Below are positions 41,201 to 52,585 of a stretch of DNA of 64,000 bases, in pieces (within the stretch, counting starts at the first letter, position 1; each line of letters begins with the position of its first letter). This DNA comes from Acanthochromis polyacanthus. Taxonomy: Eukaryota; Chordata; Actinopteri; Pomacentridae. The DNA is taken from contig NC_067118.1 in NCBI RefSeq assembly GCF_021347895.1, positions 36,941,755 through 37,005,754 on the forward strand, read 5' to 3'. The notes under the pieces were generated by a model that worked only from the letters and a program-made list of their open reading frames with translations, was not told where the DNA came from and did no database searches. The position numbers were made by a program, and so were the translations under genes.

Positions 41201-44200
41201 CTGGAAATTTCCCAAGATGTGGGGCGTAATAAAGGACTATCTTAGCTTATTTCAAATAAAATAAGATCCACACATAGATTTTACTGTCTCAGGACATGCA
41301 TCTCACCAGATCTAGAGTGGTTTTCTCAAGGATGTCCACCATCTTCTCCAACTTGGTGTTTGCAGTGAAGATGAAGTCATCATCCACCCAGAGCACATAC
41401 TTGGTGGTCACTTGAGAGACTGCCAGGTTTCTTCCAGCAAACCAACCCTATAAAAAAGAGCAATCAGCGCACACTAACTGACTGTTTCATCATCACAAAT
41501 GCAGGACGCTACATGGAGATACACCAATTTCTTTACCTTTCCAAATGGCATAATGTAGTGTTCAACGTGAGGCCCGGTCACTGGCACAGGGTGTTCATTA
41601 TCATCTGCTATCACTATGGTGACGCTGGGGTAATACTGCCGTATGCTGTCGATAAGATCTTTGAGTTTGTCATAGCGTAGAAAGGTCTTGGTGGCAATGG
41701 TAACAAGAGCATTAATGTTGTACTCTAAGGGGAAACAGAAAAAAATAACATGGAAATTTTATACTAATAAATACACTGAAAAAAAGATGATACACAATAA
41801 CTGCTCACAAACCTTCCTGGTGTCCCGAGTTGTGAAGCTTCGGACGAGTTGGATGCCCAACTTTGATGATGAACAATGACCGGTGACTTTCAGTTGCAAA
41901 CTGAACTGCACAATGAAACAAATACAGTGATAAGTCCAAACTGCAATATTTATGAGAGAAGATGAAGCAAGTGCATATTTCTATAACTGTAATTGTCTAG
42001 GCATGGCTGTTTTTCTAGACAACCTGGTCACAAACATCAGAGAGAGACTTACATTTACATGATTTCTTCTCCTTGTTTCACTTGGTTTGGAAAAGAACCT
42101 TTCATGCATCTGTTACAATTTTTATTGCACAGTCGCTTCACTTTTTTGTCATTTCATGATTAGAATAAACTAAAAAAAAGTCTGATATTGAATTAGGGAT
42201 GTAAATATGTGTAGGCATTATTGGAAGATATTCTGCTTTTGCTGTCTGCCGATATTAGTAATATACATATATATATAAAAATGTAATAAAAGACTATATG
42301 AATTTTCACTGTTATCACTGAAATAACTCATATCATATTAAGCACGCATTTCTTGTTTCTGATCATGTGGGCTTTAAATGTCAAATTCAAAACATAGAGT
42401 TAACTGAGCCAGTTAATAACCAAACATTTGGTTTTAGTAAACCAGGAAAGCTATTGTTAATCACAGTGAGAACAGATAACCCAAGAACATCAGACAAGGT
42501 TCAATTTGATTGATTGTACAGGCTTCTGGTGAGTACTGACAAAGTATTCTCACACTACCCAGCACGGAAATATCCTAAGTACAGAAGCATCCCTCTGACA
42601 GGCGATAGATTTCAGCTAATACATTTGCACCTTGACATAAAACTTTAGCACCCCATTAGTGTAGAGAGATAAAGAGAAATCAAACCTATCCTTGCTTTAC
42701 TTATGTCTCTTTAGGTAGTTATTTTTTGGAACCAACTGACCATTTCATGATAATTATGAGAGCATATCCCTGTATTAATGCTTCTGCAACACATTTTGAA
42801 AAATCTCTCTTTTTCCATTAGGTATTGAACCAAAGGAAGGTTTTGTATTACCACTGACTTTCCATTCTGCACTGTTGAATAGGTGCACATGTCATTTAGT
42901 ATATATGTACACATTTACTTGTATCTGCTGTCTTCGGGTTGAACACAGTGTTTGTATAGGTGACAAACTGCAGCTGCCTGTTCAGGTCAGAGAGATGAGG
43001 ACTTGATAGGATCATGTGCTTCTCTCCCTCTCCTTTGATGGAGACCCTGTCCACCGTTGCAGCAACATCAAAAGTCCCCAGAGTTGCTGTCAAATGCACC
43101 TGTTAGACAATTTGTATAGTTTGGGAGGGGGAAAACACAAAAAGCTTTAATACTTGTACAAAAATATGAATATATCAAATACAACGACAACCTTAAAATT
43201 AAGAAGTTACTGTATGGACTGATCTTTCTTCTTCTTTAAGACCCAGACCTATGGAAAGAGTGCAGTGATTACTTGAGATGTCAAAGTGGAATGATGATGA
43301 AGAGAGTGAATGTAGCCTTTTCAGACAAATAATATGCAACACTGCTGGCTTCATCTATCTGTAATGTGATGGCATCTTATCATTCTGACATGGGTCACTT
43401 TTACTTTAATGTCAATTAATTATAAGCAATTAATGAAGTTACATGTTGTGGTTCTGCATGTGTGTAGATAGGTTTATGTGGATTTTGTTGCTGTCTGATG
43501 CTACAGGTGTTCACAAACAGCTGAAAAGCAACAAGCTAAATTTTAGCTCCTCCTAACATTTTGCCAACACCCAGAATACACTCACTATTGGTGAGTTTCG
43601 TTAATCTGATGTATCCTGCCTTCATCAAAGGAAAGTGGGATTTTTATGGACTATTCCGGTTTATAATGGATGTAAAATTGTCGGCTTAAGCGCATGAGGA
43701 AGGTGTGCTATTTTTCTTACAGACTGTGTCTATGGTGCTCTCTTTGATGTTTTTAAGATAAGATAAGATAAGATAAGATAAGATAAGATAAGATAAGATA
43801 AGATAAGATAAGATAAGATAAGATAAGATAATCCTTTATTGCTCCCCAGAGGGGAGATTTTTGGTGTTGGAATGTGGAAAAAGACTTCCTCAAACTGCTT
43901 CACACAACTGACAGTACACGGCTCGTGCTTGCGACATACAGTTAAGACTTGCGCCATATTGAAGTGATGAAGACAAGTTACTAGGCCCAACCAAATTATC
44001 ACTGTGTGACTTTCATGAAATATGACCAGGGGGCTCATTTAAAATGCCTCAAATGCCATTAGAACAACAGAAATGAACGCACGTCTGAAAGGGACTTCTG
44101 TAACTGTAAGGCCATCAGTTTGTTTCATACTGTTCTGTGTTAAACAGTGCTGCTACCTGGAATAAAGATTGTTTGGAGGGGTCGCACCTCCACACCCTGG

Positions 44201-44952
44201 GTAGGATACTGAAGAGGACTGTTGGCCTCAGCGACAATCAGCACATCTGCAGGATTGAAGGACCTGTATATACACAGAGCATATTGAATCACTACTGTAA
44301 CATAGCTTTATTATTTCACAACATTCAATTATTATCATACTGCAGATATATACAGAAGGGACAGTGTGCTATCACTACATGGCTCTGCACAAGTATAAAT
44401 AATAAAAATTGACAGATGAAATAATAAAACCACACACACACTCACTTAATGACAGTTAGCAAACTGTCATGTGCAATAAACCCAAGTGCAATACATTTGT
44501 GTATTTATTCTAAAAGTTTGTGTTGTTAGTATCCTGGTGTGTATTTTTTTCTTATTGTTTCTTATTCATATTGTATATATAGTGTATATATCTTATGTCT
44601 TTAATTTACAGATGTGTTCTCTTGATTTTTGCTGCTGTTATGATGCAAATAAAGATATTCTATTCTATTCTAATCAAAAAAAGAAGTCTTGGAGCTAGCA
44701 TACTATGAAATACCCTCTAACCAAGATGACTGATCCATTGTCCAAATAATATTGGTGAAATAACAGAGTGGGATCCCAAGATTTCTGAACAGAAATTTAA
44801 AAAAGGATGCATTGTGTGGTATCCTTGTTTATTTAGCCAAGATGACTAATGATTATTATTACATGTATTGTGACTACTTTTACTGAAAAGCCCAAGCAGG
44901 GATGGGAGTTGATAATGAGCTTAATGCTATACACTCTATGTGTAATACATCA

Positions 44953-44983
<31 letters not shown>

Positions 44984-46722
44984 CGCGCGCGCGTGGACAT
45001 GGGAGTGCACGTGCACATATATGAGAACCTGACCTGGCTTTGGTTTATGAGGTTGGAATATACCCACTAGAAAAAACTAGACTACACCACTGGTTATGAC
45101 TGTCATTACTGTGTACACGACTTGCTTTGATTTAGAGTTAGGGGAAGTGCAGTGGGGGCAGGCAATACAATGAAAGTCAGTCTGTCTATGAATGCCAGCG
45201 CAAGAGCTTTATTGTGATGGGCAGGAGCTTTACTGTGCACTGGCAGGCTCCGAAGCCCCGCCCACCAATGAAACGGAATATTGAGTCGTATTTTCATTTT
45301 GGGGGTGAAAACGAAAAAACGAACCGTTTCCTGTTTTTTTTGTTTTTTTGTTCTAAACGAAAAAACGAACCGTTTCCTGTTTTTTTGTTTTTTGCTCAAA
45401 ACGAAAAAACGAAAAAACGGCTTGATTTTTTGTTTCTGCTTGTGTCTTTTATAGCCAGGAAACAAACGGATAAAACGTACCTTGTCCCACTACCACAAAT
45501 ATTGAGCAATGTTGGCTTGACAGCATGAATTTAATATTTTTAACTATTACCAAAACTGAAATTATAAGAATGCATTACTTGCCAGCAGGGCCTAAAATCA
45601 GCGTTCTTTATTTGATTTAACTCGGACATAGTTCATCTATTAGACGACATTTGATGTTCATTTTCTGGAAACATCACTATGATATAAATGAAACGTCTAA
45701 AAATCAACTATGAGCAGTATATGTTGCAAAATTGATCAAGAAAACTAGCAAATTTCAGATGAATTACATCAAGAATGTTACTTTTGAGTCCACTAAAACA
45801 GTGGTATTTGTTGTATAAAATGTTTGTAGATGGTCTTACGCTTTCCCAAGTTGTGCATGAAACAGCCCTTGTTGGTCAGTATCATGACATGCATCCAAAA
45901 TGCAGCACTGATTGTTGTCAGCAATGATAAACTATGGGGACAAAATGATCAACTGTAATGCCTAGCACCTAATTTCATTCCTGATGCCATATGTCGTCTG
46001 GGTTGGAATATTTTCACGCTGATATGATGTAGTCTGAAACTGTTATTAGTTTCGACTACAGACCAAAAGAACCAAAGACAAACAGAACTAAAGCTGGATT
46101 AAGTCACAGCATGATCTTACAGAATCTTACAAAACTGTAAACATCTTTTAATTAAACCAAAAATTGAAAAAGTGAAACTGAAAGTTACACAACTGCTACA
46201 TAATCAGAAAGATGTTTTCATTTGAACTTGACCTCCATTGGAAGTTGCTGTACTCCTGAGCTCTGTGACGCTTTACGCCGTCTGGATCAGGGTGAGACTC
46301 CAAGAAAGCGAGACCGAGGTTGTGGGCCCACACCCGTGGAAAGAGCATGTCTGAGAATGGCAGGTGAAAGCTTTCCTGATCACCCTGGCATACACATGTG
46401 TTTTGGGCCAAACGACTATGTCAGAAACAAACAAAAAATGTACAGAGTGAGTTGATAAGGATGAACATCTTAATTTAGAACATAATTCAAGCTAAATAAC
46501 ACTCATGCTAATAAAAACGCACCATGCCACATCCTCTTTTATATGGTAGGGAATGTCGCTGTCTCCAATTTTCCCACTGAAGAGGTTCTTTAGTGGACTA
46601 CTCTGTCTTGGCCGTATGTCGACTCCTGAGCTGGTCCCGGGGCTCCAAAAGTAAAACAGGACGACCAGCAGTATTCCACCGACCAGAATCAGTCTGCGAC
46701 ACTTCTTACAGGAATTATTCAT
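38230..46722 (-). CDS. b4galnt1: Beta-1,4-N-acetylgalactosaminyltransferase 1 (GM2/GD2 synthase)
   Basis: Ten coding exons on the minus strand: 46722-46523, 46415-46233, 44263-44157, 43248-43211, 43099-42919, 41905-41813, 41724-41537, 41447-41307, 38787-38550, 38441-38230. Phases close and give 526 aa, against 533 remembered for human B4GALNT1. It is a type II Golgi protein with a short basic tail (CKKCRR), a membrane anchor at about residues 11-27, a stem, and then the GT-A glycosyltransferase domain. Landmarks are ANSPLQYP and GVEVRPL in exon 3, [10 protein letters not shown] in exon 5, [13 protein letters not shown] in exon 7, the metal-binding WVDDDF in exon 8 (about residues 350-355), FDPRLSR in exon 9, and the C-terminal KCMTSQ. 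It transfers GalNAc to GM3/GD3-type gangliosides. A splice-acceptor-like TTCTTTCCAG abuts the ATG, so an untranslated first exon probably lies upstream. Intron 8 (38788-41306) hosts several repeats. Confidence 0.93.
38850..40060 (+). mobile_element. Tc1-like transposon relic in b4galnt1 intron 8
   Basis: Begins with the fish Tc1 terminal motif GTGAAAAAGTATTTGCACCC at about 38855 and continues with a decayed transposase read on the plus strand. That part includes the HTH region around 39250-39450 (ISLEPQSH, then [13 protein letters not shown] and [13 protein letters not shown] segments in mixed frames) and the catalytic part ([17 protein letters not shown] near 39900-39945). Many stops and frameshifts. 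The far terminal repeat is missing or lost near 40060. It is opposite in orientation to the host gene. Confidence 0.75.
40412..40512 (+). pseudogene. Inverted partial copy of b4galnt1 exon 7 with its acceptor
   Basis: The plus strand at 40442-40510 encodes [20 protein letters not shown], matching the start of b4galnt1 exon 7, which lies on the minus strand at 41724. About 64 bases align with roughly four differences. The homology continues into the preceding intron (CATGTTATTT and TTTCCCCTTAG at 40412-40441), so the copy arose from DNA and not from a spliced transcript. Homology stops after the Lys-Ile/Leu-Lys position. The frame stays open to a GCT|GTAAGG donor-like site at about 40535. Confidence 0.85.
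40845..41255 (+). mobile_element. LINE 3' end (C-terminal codons plus 3' UTR) in b4galnt1 intron 8
   Basis: Starts with a decayed C-terminal peptide of fish LINEs ([18 protein letters not shown] near 40865-40920) and is followed by an AT-rich 3' UTR. It ends in GTAATAAAGGACTATCTTA at about 41226-41245, the usual L2/Rex-type 3' terminus. It is 5'-truncated and ends about 50 bases from b4galnt1 exon 8. Confidence 0.65.
43755..43880 (-). mobile_element. LINE/SINE 3' tail with (TCTTA)n repeat, b4galnt1 intron 3
   Basis: In minus orientation the tail reads GGGGAGCAATAAAGGATTA and then about 15 TCTTA units (43755-43831 on the plus strand as AAGAT units). This is the same type of terminus as the 41.2-kb LINE but in opposite orientation. 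Only the end is recognised. Confidence 0.6.
44460..44675 (+). mobile_element. LINE 3' UTR and (ATTCT)n tail, b4galnt1 intron 2
   Basis: An AT-rich 3' UTR-like stretch ends in GATGCAAATAAAGAT followed by ATTCT units at about 44659-44674. The shape matches teleost LINE termini; no coding part remains. Confidence 0.5.
44953..44995. repeat. (GT)n/(GC)n microsatellite in b4galnt1 intron 2
   Basis: GT units grade into GC units (GTGCGTGCGCGCGCGCGTGG). Confidence 0.9.
45303..45425. repeat. Tandem repeat of about 46 bases, A/T tract-rich
   Basis: Three successive starts of AAACGAAAAAACGAA at about 45309, 45355 and 45400. Each is followed in the first two units by CCGTTTCCTG and a long T tract, so each unit alternates an A-rich arm and a T-rich arm and could form hairpins. 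It sits in b4galnt1 intron 2. Open frames across it on both strands (Lys/Arg or Phe-rich) are artefacts. Confidence 0.75.
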
Positions 46723-47017
46723 CTGGAAAGAAGATTTGCGGAAATGTCAACATGGGAAACAGAGCAAAGGGGCATATGAAAGACTGTGTTTAATATGAGG
46801 ATTTTCTGGTTTCACCGGATTGGACAGTCAGGCATGAGCCTGTATTTTTCAACCCTTGATTATAATCACTGAAATCCCTTGGAGGTGAAAGCACAGTTGG
46901 AGCTACTGACATTAATTGTACAATATGGTACAAATAAAAGACCTTAAAACTTATTGAGCTTTCTTTATCTTGAACAGACAGATTTGAACTTAATACTAAA
47001 AACATTTTACGGGGTGT
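46723..47017. other. Upstream flank of b4galnt1 coding exon 1
   Basis: Probably intron preceding the first coding exon, because an acceptor-like sequence abuts the ATG. No untranslated first exon could be fixed. Confidence 0.35.
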
Positions 47018-47310
47018 GAACATAGACTGCATAATAAAGATGGATTTAGCTACTGTGCCATCACTCGTTGGTTTCTGCCATGTTTCCATGGTTTCTGCAC
47101 TGAGAAAATGAAGCCGTTTTTTTTTTTTTAATTTAAATTTTGCTACTTCCTGGTTGACGAGAGCTGTGGAGCCAGAGAGCAGTGATTGGTCAGACTGGCT
47201 GAATTTTCTGTCCCGCCCACATCTATCGGCTTGTGCTGTTTACAACGCTGCTGCTAAAAACGTTAGCCTCCAAATGTAGAGCTAAGCTGTAACAGGTAAG
47301 TGTTAAAGTC
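47018..47310. repeat. Probable teleost dispersed repeat
   Basis: The motif run AACATAGACTGCATAATAAA, GATGGATTTAGCTACTGTG and TGATTGGTCAGACTGGCTG resembles a repeat common in fish genomes, recalled from general knowledge. It contains an unexplained strong donor-like CAG|GTAAGTG at about 47292-47300. Not classified further. Confidence 0.4.
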
Positions 47311-47534
47311 ATCTTTGTAACTTGTTCTGCTCTTATCCACATCTAGACAATATCACATATATAGCAGTGACCTACGTTACTGTAGCTGAAGTTACTGTAA
47401 GTTAGCATCAGACTGTAACATCTGATGATAAACATGTTCTAACATGGTGTTTTAAAGTTGTTATGTAAATCTCAGGTTACATTTCCGGACTTTCTGTTAA
47501 TAGTGATGCTATTGTCATTATCATAAATTAGCTA

Positions 47535-47720
47535 AACTGTTGGTTATAGCCAAAAATTGTACTCAAGTAAGAGTAACGTTAATTCAAAAATAATATCACT
47601 CAAGTAGAAGTAAAAAGTAGTCATACAAAAAATCACTCAAGTGAGAGTAAAAAAAATATTTGGTGAAAAGACTACTCAAGTACTGAAAGTACTGAGTAAC
47701 TGTTTGATTGTAATGTCCGA
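47535..47720. repeat. hAT (Tol2-like) subterminal repeat fragment
   Basis: Repeated ACTCAAGTA/AGTAAAAGTA motifs (for example at about 47561, 47596, 47637 and 47675, ending in TACTGAGTAACTG) resemble the subterminal repeats of Tol2-type hAT elements in fish, which repeat the AAGTACTTGAGTA theme. No transposase is present. Confidence 0.45.
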
Positions 47721-47797
47721 TTATTATTGTTTTTTTTAGAAATGATGAGATCAGACAGACAAAAATGTAAAATAATGTGCAAATTCTGGTATTTACA

Positions 47798-47900
47798 GGT
47801 AACAATGAAGCTCCTTCCCTGAATGTGTTGATGTTTTAATGCTCCATATCTGCTGTAAATAATATGGACTTTTTATATTGTATTTCTGCTACAACAGCAG
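47798..47900 (+). repeat. Direct repeat copy 1 (103 bp)
   Basis: Aligns without gaps to 50746-50848 with about six mismatches. The two copies bracket a 2.8-kb block that contains a MITE and an LTR-like stretch. Confidence 0.9.
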
Positions 47901-48330
47901 CATGGAGATATGGGATCCCAAAACCAGCCATTTAAAGGGGCTGACTGGGATCTCATATCGGAGGGTGTGTTGAAGCATGGAGATATGGGATCCCAGAATC
48001 AGCCATAAGAAGGAGACTCTGACAGCACAACAGCTAAATAAGGGAACATTGTGATATTATCACCGGTGATTTATGATCAGATTATGCCACAACCTAATGA
48101 ATGTGTTTGAACTAACCAAGTGTCTATTTTTTGCATTCCTTAATTTTGAAACAGTGTAAAAATCAGAAGCGTGTCTCACTGTAAAAAGTGATGGTTTGAT
48201 TATATTTGAAAGGTTGTCTTGAGAATCTTTCTTTTAAGAAGTAACCAAGTTGGAACAGCAACTCACTGTGAAAAGTGATGTTTTTGGTTACCATAAGAAA
48301 CTGATGTTTTTGATAGATTTGACTAAAAAG

Positions 48331-48876
48331 GTAGCCTAGCCGCGCTAGACCCAGCTCTGAAGACGCAAGGGTCTAGGAACTCTCGACAGGGAGGGAGGCG
48401 GGCTAAAAGGTTGTCTATCAAATCACTCTGCAGCAATTGGGTAGGTATACAACCAATCAGCGCAACGAATAGGCTGACGTAGTTCCTCGAGCGCCGGAAA
48501 TCAGAGGATGCGGTAGTTCGGCGAAGCCTTATTTATACAGTCAATGGGTGAAGCTCAAGTATATTACAGATATGTTAACAGAAAGATTATTCAGAGTCGG
48601 TGCTAATGGAGCTCAACGACTGTTGTCGTTTTTGTTGTCGACCCTGGCAGATAATTAAATTTGTTGCCGTGTGTTGTCTAGCGCGGCTGGGCTAGTTGTT
48701 TCCAGTTGTTTCTGTCAGAATCGTCACGCCTCTGTCGTCACTTAGTTACGCCCGCCTTCTGACTCTACACTTCATGGTGATTCGTGGGCCAGTTTTAGGA
48801 GCATCCAACCTCGAGGCTTACCGAGGGTAACTAGACCCTTGCGTCTTCAGAGCTGGGTCTAGCGTGGCTAGGTTAC
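48331..48876. mobile_element. hAT-like MITE with 46-bp terminal inverted repeats
   Basis: The left terminal repeat 48331-48376 and the right one 48831-48876 are inverted copies (CTAGACCCAGCTCTGAAGAC core) with two mismatches. Both sides are flanked by TAAAAAG (48324-48330 and 48877-48883), extendable to 8-9 bases depending on where the ends are drawn, which fits the 8-bp duplications of hAT elements. The interior has no coding capacity. A fragment related to the terminal repeat (GTCTAGCGCGGCTGGGCTAG) recurs inside at about 48677. Superfamily assignment is inferred from the duplication length only. Confidence 0.8.
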
Positions 48877-49139
48877 TAAAAAGGGGAACTCATGCTTTAT
48901 GAAATGGGAATGCTTTTAAGAGTTTTGATTACTATGAAACTGAGATGTTTTAGGAAGAGTTTTGATAACTGTTAAACTAAGAGGTTTTTAACCTGGTAAT
49001 GAGGTGAGAAGTCAAGAGCTAAGGTGAACTAGGGTCAAATGTTCACCGTAGAGATTAAACTCAAAATAGATTGGGGATTTTTATAAGTCTGTACACATTG
49101 TCCAAAAGATTGCACAATGGAATGCCAGCGACAGTTAGA

Positions 49140-50550
49140 GGCTGACATCTGTTTTACCACTTCCTGATCGGGAGCTTGTTCTGAGCTGCAGACAGGACAG
49201 ATCGGGGGGCAGATAGTTTTGGTTCCTCAAACAGGAGGGATCACTTGGAGACGGGCTGTCTGGACCATCCAAAGCAGATAGTTTCAGTTCCTTAAAAGTG
49301 GAGGTGTCCATGCGGTCGGTGCATGGTACAAGTGTGCGAGTTGGGAGGGAGTAGAAATGAAGTTATTGCTCAAGTTAATTTAGTATGAGATCATTGCTAT
49401 GTTAATTAGGGGTGCAGTCATTGCGTATGCAAAAGGTTCAGTTCACTATAAATTACACCTGATCGAGACGCAAGTTGGGAGTCGTTGAGTGGTAGTCGCT
49501 CGATGCAAACCAGGGTAGAAATGCCCTGAGTAAAGGGCAGCGTTTGAGGATTACGGAACTGTGATCTAAAAATTATGCTGACTGAAGGTACATTACTGAA
49601 CTCTATTTTCCCTGTGAGGAACAACACCAGAATGGATTAACAAAGTTTTTACTGGCCCCAACAACCAAATTGGATACATACAGATCTAAATCTGGTCCGG
49701 ACCCCCGTACACTTGCCCCTGGGCCCCGGCGAGTGTCAAAGGCTTGTCGGGTTTCAGGTGAGCAGTTGACTAAGGAGAAGCCGGTTGCTCTGAACCTCCA
49801 AATTATGTAATCTGGGTGATTATTACTTCTCTTTTATGAAAGCATAGTTCCACTTATGAGTCGTGTTAAGCCGTTGAAAGAATATGGATGTTTGATTAAT
49901 TGTCTGATAATTAAGAGCTATTGCTACGCCCTTGCTAAATATTATAATAAACATTTTTTCTGCAATTAAAGTTAACAGATTGGAAATAAACTTTATCCCT
50001 ATCACAATCACTAATTATTTATATTTTCTCTGGTGGTAAAAAGTCAGGTTATTGTGTGCATTACATCTAAGAAAGGTTCTGAAAGGTTGCTAGTCTTTGG
50101 GGCCGTGGGTGGCCTATTACAAACATATCCTTGGGGTTTTTTCCTAACCTCTAAACTTTAACCTAGCAACTTACCAAGTGCCAAACCCATGAGAAGGAAA
50201 GCTGCCGTTAACAGACATGACTGGTAGTTAATTTAACCATTCGAAAGGGGCTACTCAGTTAAATTAATTATCAGAGGAAGCAGGATTAGGCGTCTGGATG
50301 GAGGCAGTGAGAAGCTAGGCGAATTTTCCTCGAATACCAGCTTAAACGTTCTTCAGAACCCATCTGGGTCAGACCCACTGAGCTGGAGAACCGGACCCGT
50401 TAGACGGAGAGCTGAGGGGGGGAGGGAGTCCAGTGATCCTCTGAAGATCAATCAATTTATTTGGTTGGTCCTAGGGGGATTTACCGGGGTTCTCTCCTCC
50501 CTCAACCCTTTGGGTTTTTCTCAGGTGAGGAAGAGCAGCACTGATGTCCT
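49140..50550. repeat. Unclassified LTR-like block
   Basis: Contains an imperfect tandem unit of about 70 bases (CAGATAGTTTTGGTTCCT at 49210 and CAGATAGTTTCAGTTCCTTA at 49278), as in U3 enhancer repeats. It also has a TATA-like ACTATAAATTACACC (about 49445) and a purine run GAGCTGAGGGGGGGAGGGAG (about 50410-50430). No paired LTR, primer site or retroviral coding sequence is visible, so a degraded solo LTR or another repeat are both possible. Confidence 0.25.
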
Positions 50551-50745
50551 CCTCATCCTTCCAGTAATGACAGTAATGCTCCAGATTCAGCTCCTCTCTT
50601 CATAATACAACTTGTCTTGTGACTGTTCAGTTTTTACATTTCACTGTCAGCAACACATTATTTATTTCATCCATTTATTTCATATGTTTACACATCTTTA
50701 CAGTTCAGAATTGTTAAATAATGTAGTTTTAAAATGTACAATAAA

Positions 50746-50848
50746 GGTAATAATGAAGCTCCTGCCCTGAATGTGTTGATGTTTTAATGCTGCATATCTG
50801 CTGTAAATAACATGGACTTTTTATATTGTATTTCTGCTACAACTGCAG
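50746..50848 (+). repeat. Direct repeat copy 2 (103 bp)
   Basis: Gapless partner of 47798-47900; see that entry. Confidence 0.9.
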
Positions 50849-50849
50849 A

Positions 50850-51960
50850 GATTAAGTTAAAGGTGATGAGTGGAAAATGCAAATACTAAGAACGGAGAAT
50901 AATAAGCTGCTCAAAGAGGTGGTCTTTCCTTCTGTAAGTGCAAGCTTAACAGGAAGTGGCTCATTGGGGGTGTCTCCTTCTTCACAGTCTGATGAGGTTT
51001 TCCCTCTTTATGATAATCTATGGGTATGAAGCACGTGTGTCGGTTGTGCCATTGAGTTTTGTGGTTAGCTTCAGCACTCATTTTGCGACTGCAGTTGACA
51101 GCAGTGTTAATGTATGTGACTCTGGTACCTACATCCTGTTGTTCAGAAGTAGACTAAATATGTCAGTATATTAAGTATCTTTATCCCCTTGGGATCACCT
51201 GTGCATTGGAGCGAAGAACATGATAACATGATGATAAGGGCACAGCTGAGCCTTCTAGAGGCAGTGAGTCAAATCTGTTATCAGGAGACGCATCCTGGTA
51301 TCCCCAGAATGGCCATGTTGAGTTTTTATGCTCTTTTGTAGTGCTCTGAAAAATGTCATATGAAATGTTATTGTCAGTAAATATGAAGGTGAGATGAGGG
51401 CTAAATGTATCTGTGCTTAGTTTTTGACACTGAACCAAAGCTACTCCTTATTTATAAACTGCCTGCTGGCACAGATATTTACAAAGATATAAATAATTAG
51501 ATTATTCAACTTTATAGTCATTGCAGTACAAATACTAAGACAACAGCAGCCAGTTTAGCATCTAACCAGACGCGTAAAAGCAGCAGTAAAATACGTTATT
51601 TACAGTATGGTATATACAGCATGTAACAGTAGAAACAGAATGAACAACATGAACAGAACACTATGAACACTCTAACATGTAGAGATGTGGTTACAAAATA
51701 AAATAGATAATATAAATCTACAGGTAGAGATAAATGGTGGCACAAGCCAATATGCATTGGACACATTTCCTTATATGAAAAATGATAAAATGGATGGGTT
51801 TTAATAATAATAACTTTATATTGCTAATTTCAGTCTTTTATTAATTGTGAAATTCCACTGCTTCCAATTTAGTCTATTTTTAAAGATATTTTAAAATAGC
51901 TTTAACTCTTCAATCAGCAACTTTCAATCCAGTATAAAAAAATCTGCACTGCCCGAAAGA
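50850..51960. other. Intergenic, nothing recognised
   Basis: AT-rich DNA with short open frames only. Confidence 0.4.
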
Positions 51961-51964
51961 AACA

Positions 51965-52585
51965 ATAAGGGTTGTGTTATAATGATGACATGTTACGTCC
52001 TTGTAGATTAGATACATACAATTTCAAAAGTTCACTTAAGCTTCAGTGTCCCGCCGGCGGTACACTTACTAATTTGCATAGGAATTTAAAGAATGTCCGA
52101 AGGCTGCAAACGCGATTATACAAACACTATACGCCGATGGAAAGCTTAGATTCTCATGAATCCGCCGGTATAAACCACTTTCAGATGTGATTACCACAGC
52201 GGGTAATATAAACACATTTGTCCGACAAACAACGAATATCCATCCATCCGTTCTCTGTACACGGCTTTAACGCACACAGCGCGACTCACATTTCCGGGTT
52301 CATTATTACACACAGATGAAAATATTCCACAAAAAACAGTCATAATCCAACCTTGGACATCCAGACGACACAAGCCAGTAAAATATTTTGTCCAAAACAT
52401 GTCCTGAAGTCGGTATAAAATCCCGGAATCGGTCGTTTTCAAGGAAATGCACCTCGCGATGCCTGTCCAATATTCCCTGTACTTCTCGTCATATTTTTTA
52501 TTTACAAATAGAATATTAGCGATTTTTTGTACTGAAAATGTCTGGAATTGACTGCAGCTTAAAGGGTTAACTGTTAAATGAAGGG
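51965..52585 (-). mobile_element. Probable DNA-transposon-derived element, piggyBac-like right end
   Basis: On the minus strand the unit begins at about 52575 with TTAACCCTTTAAGCTGCAG, the TTAA-CCCTTT form of piggyBac-type ends. It runs through a GC-richer, distinctive segment to CCGCCGGCGGGACACTGAAG (about 52035-52055). A matching TTAA-type left end was not found, so the element is truncated or assigned wrongly. A 151-codon open frame (52646-52191, minus) spans most of it; I recognise no domain in it. Confidence 0.4.

Noticed and set aside
45106..45528. Lys/Arg-rich and Phe-rich frames of more than 100 codons
   Set aside because: Produced by the A/T-tract tandem repeat on both strands.
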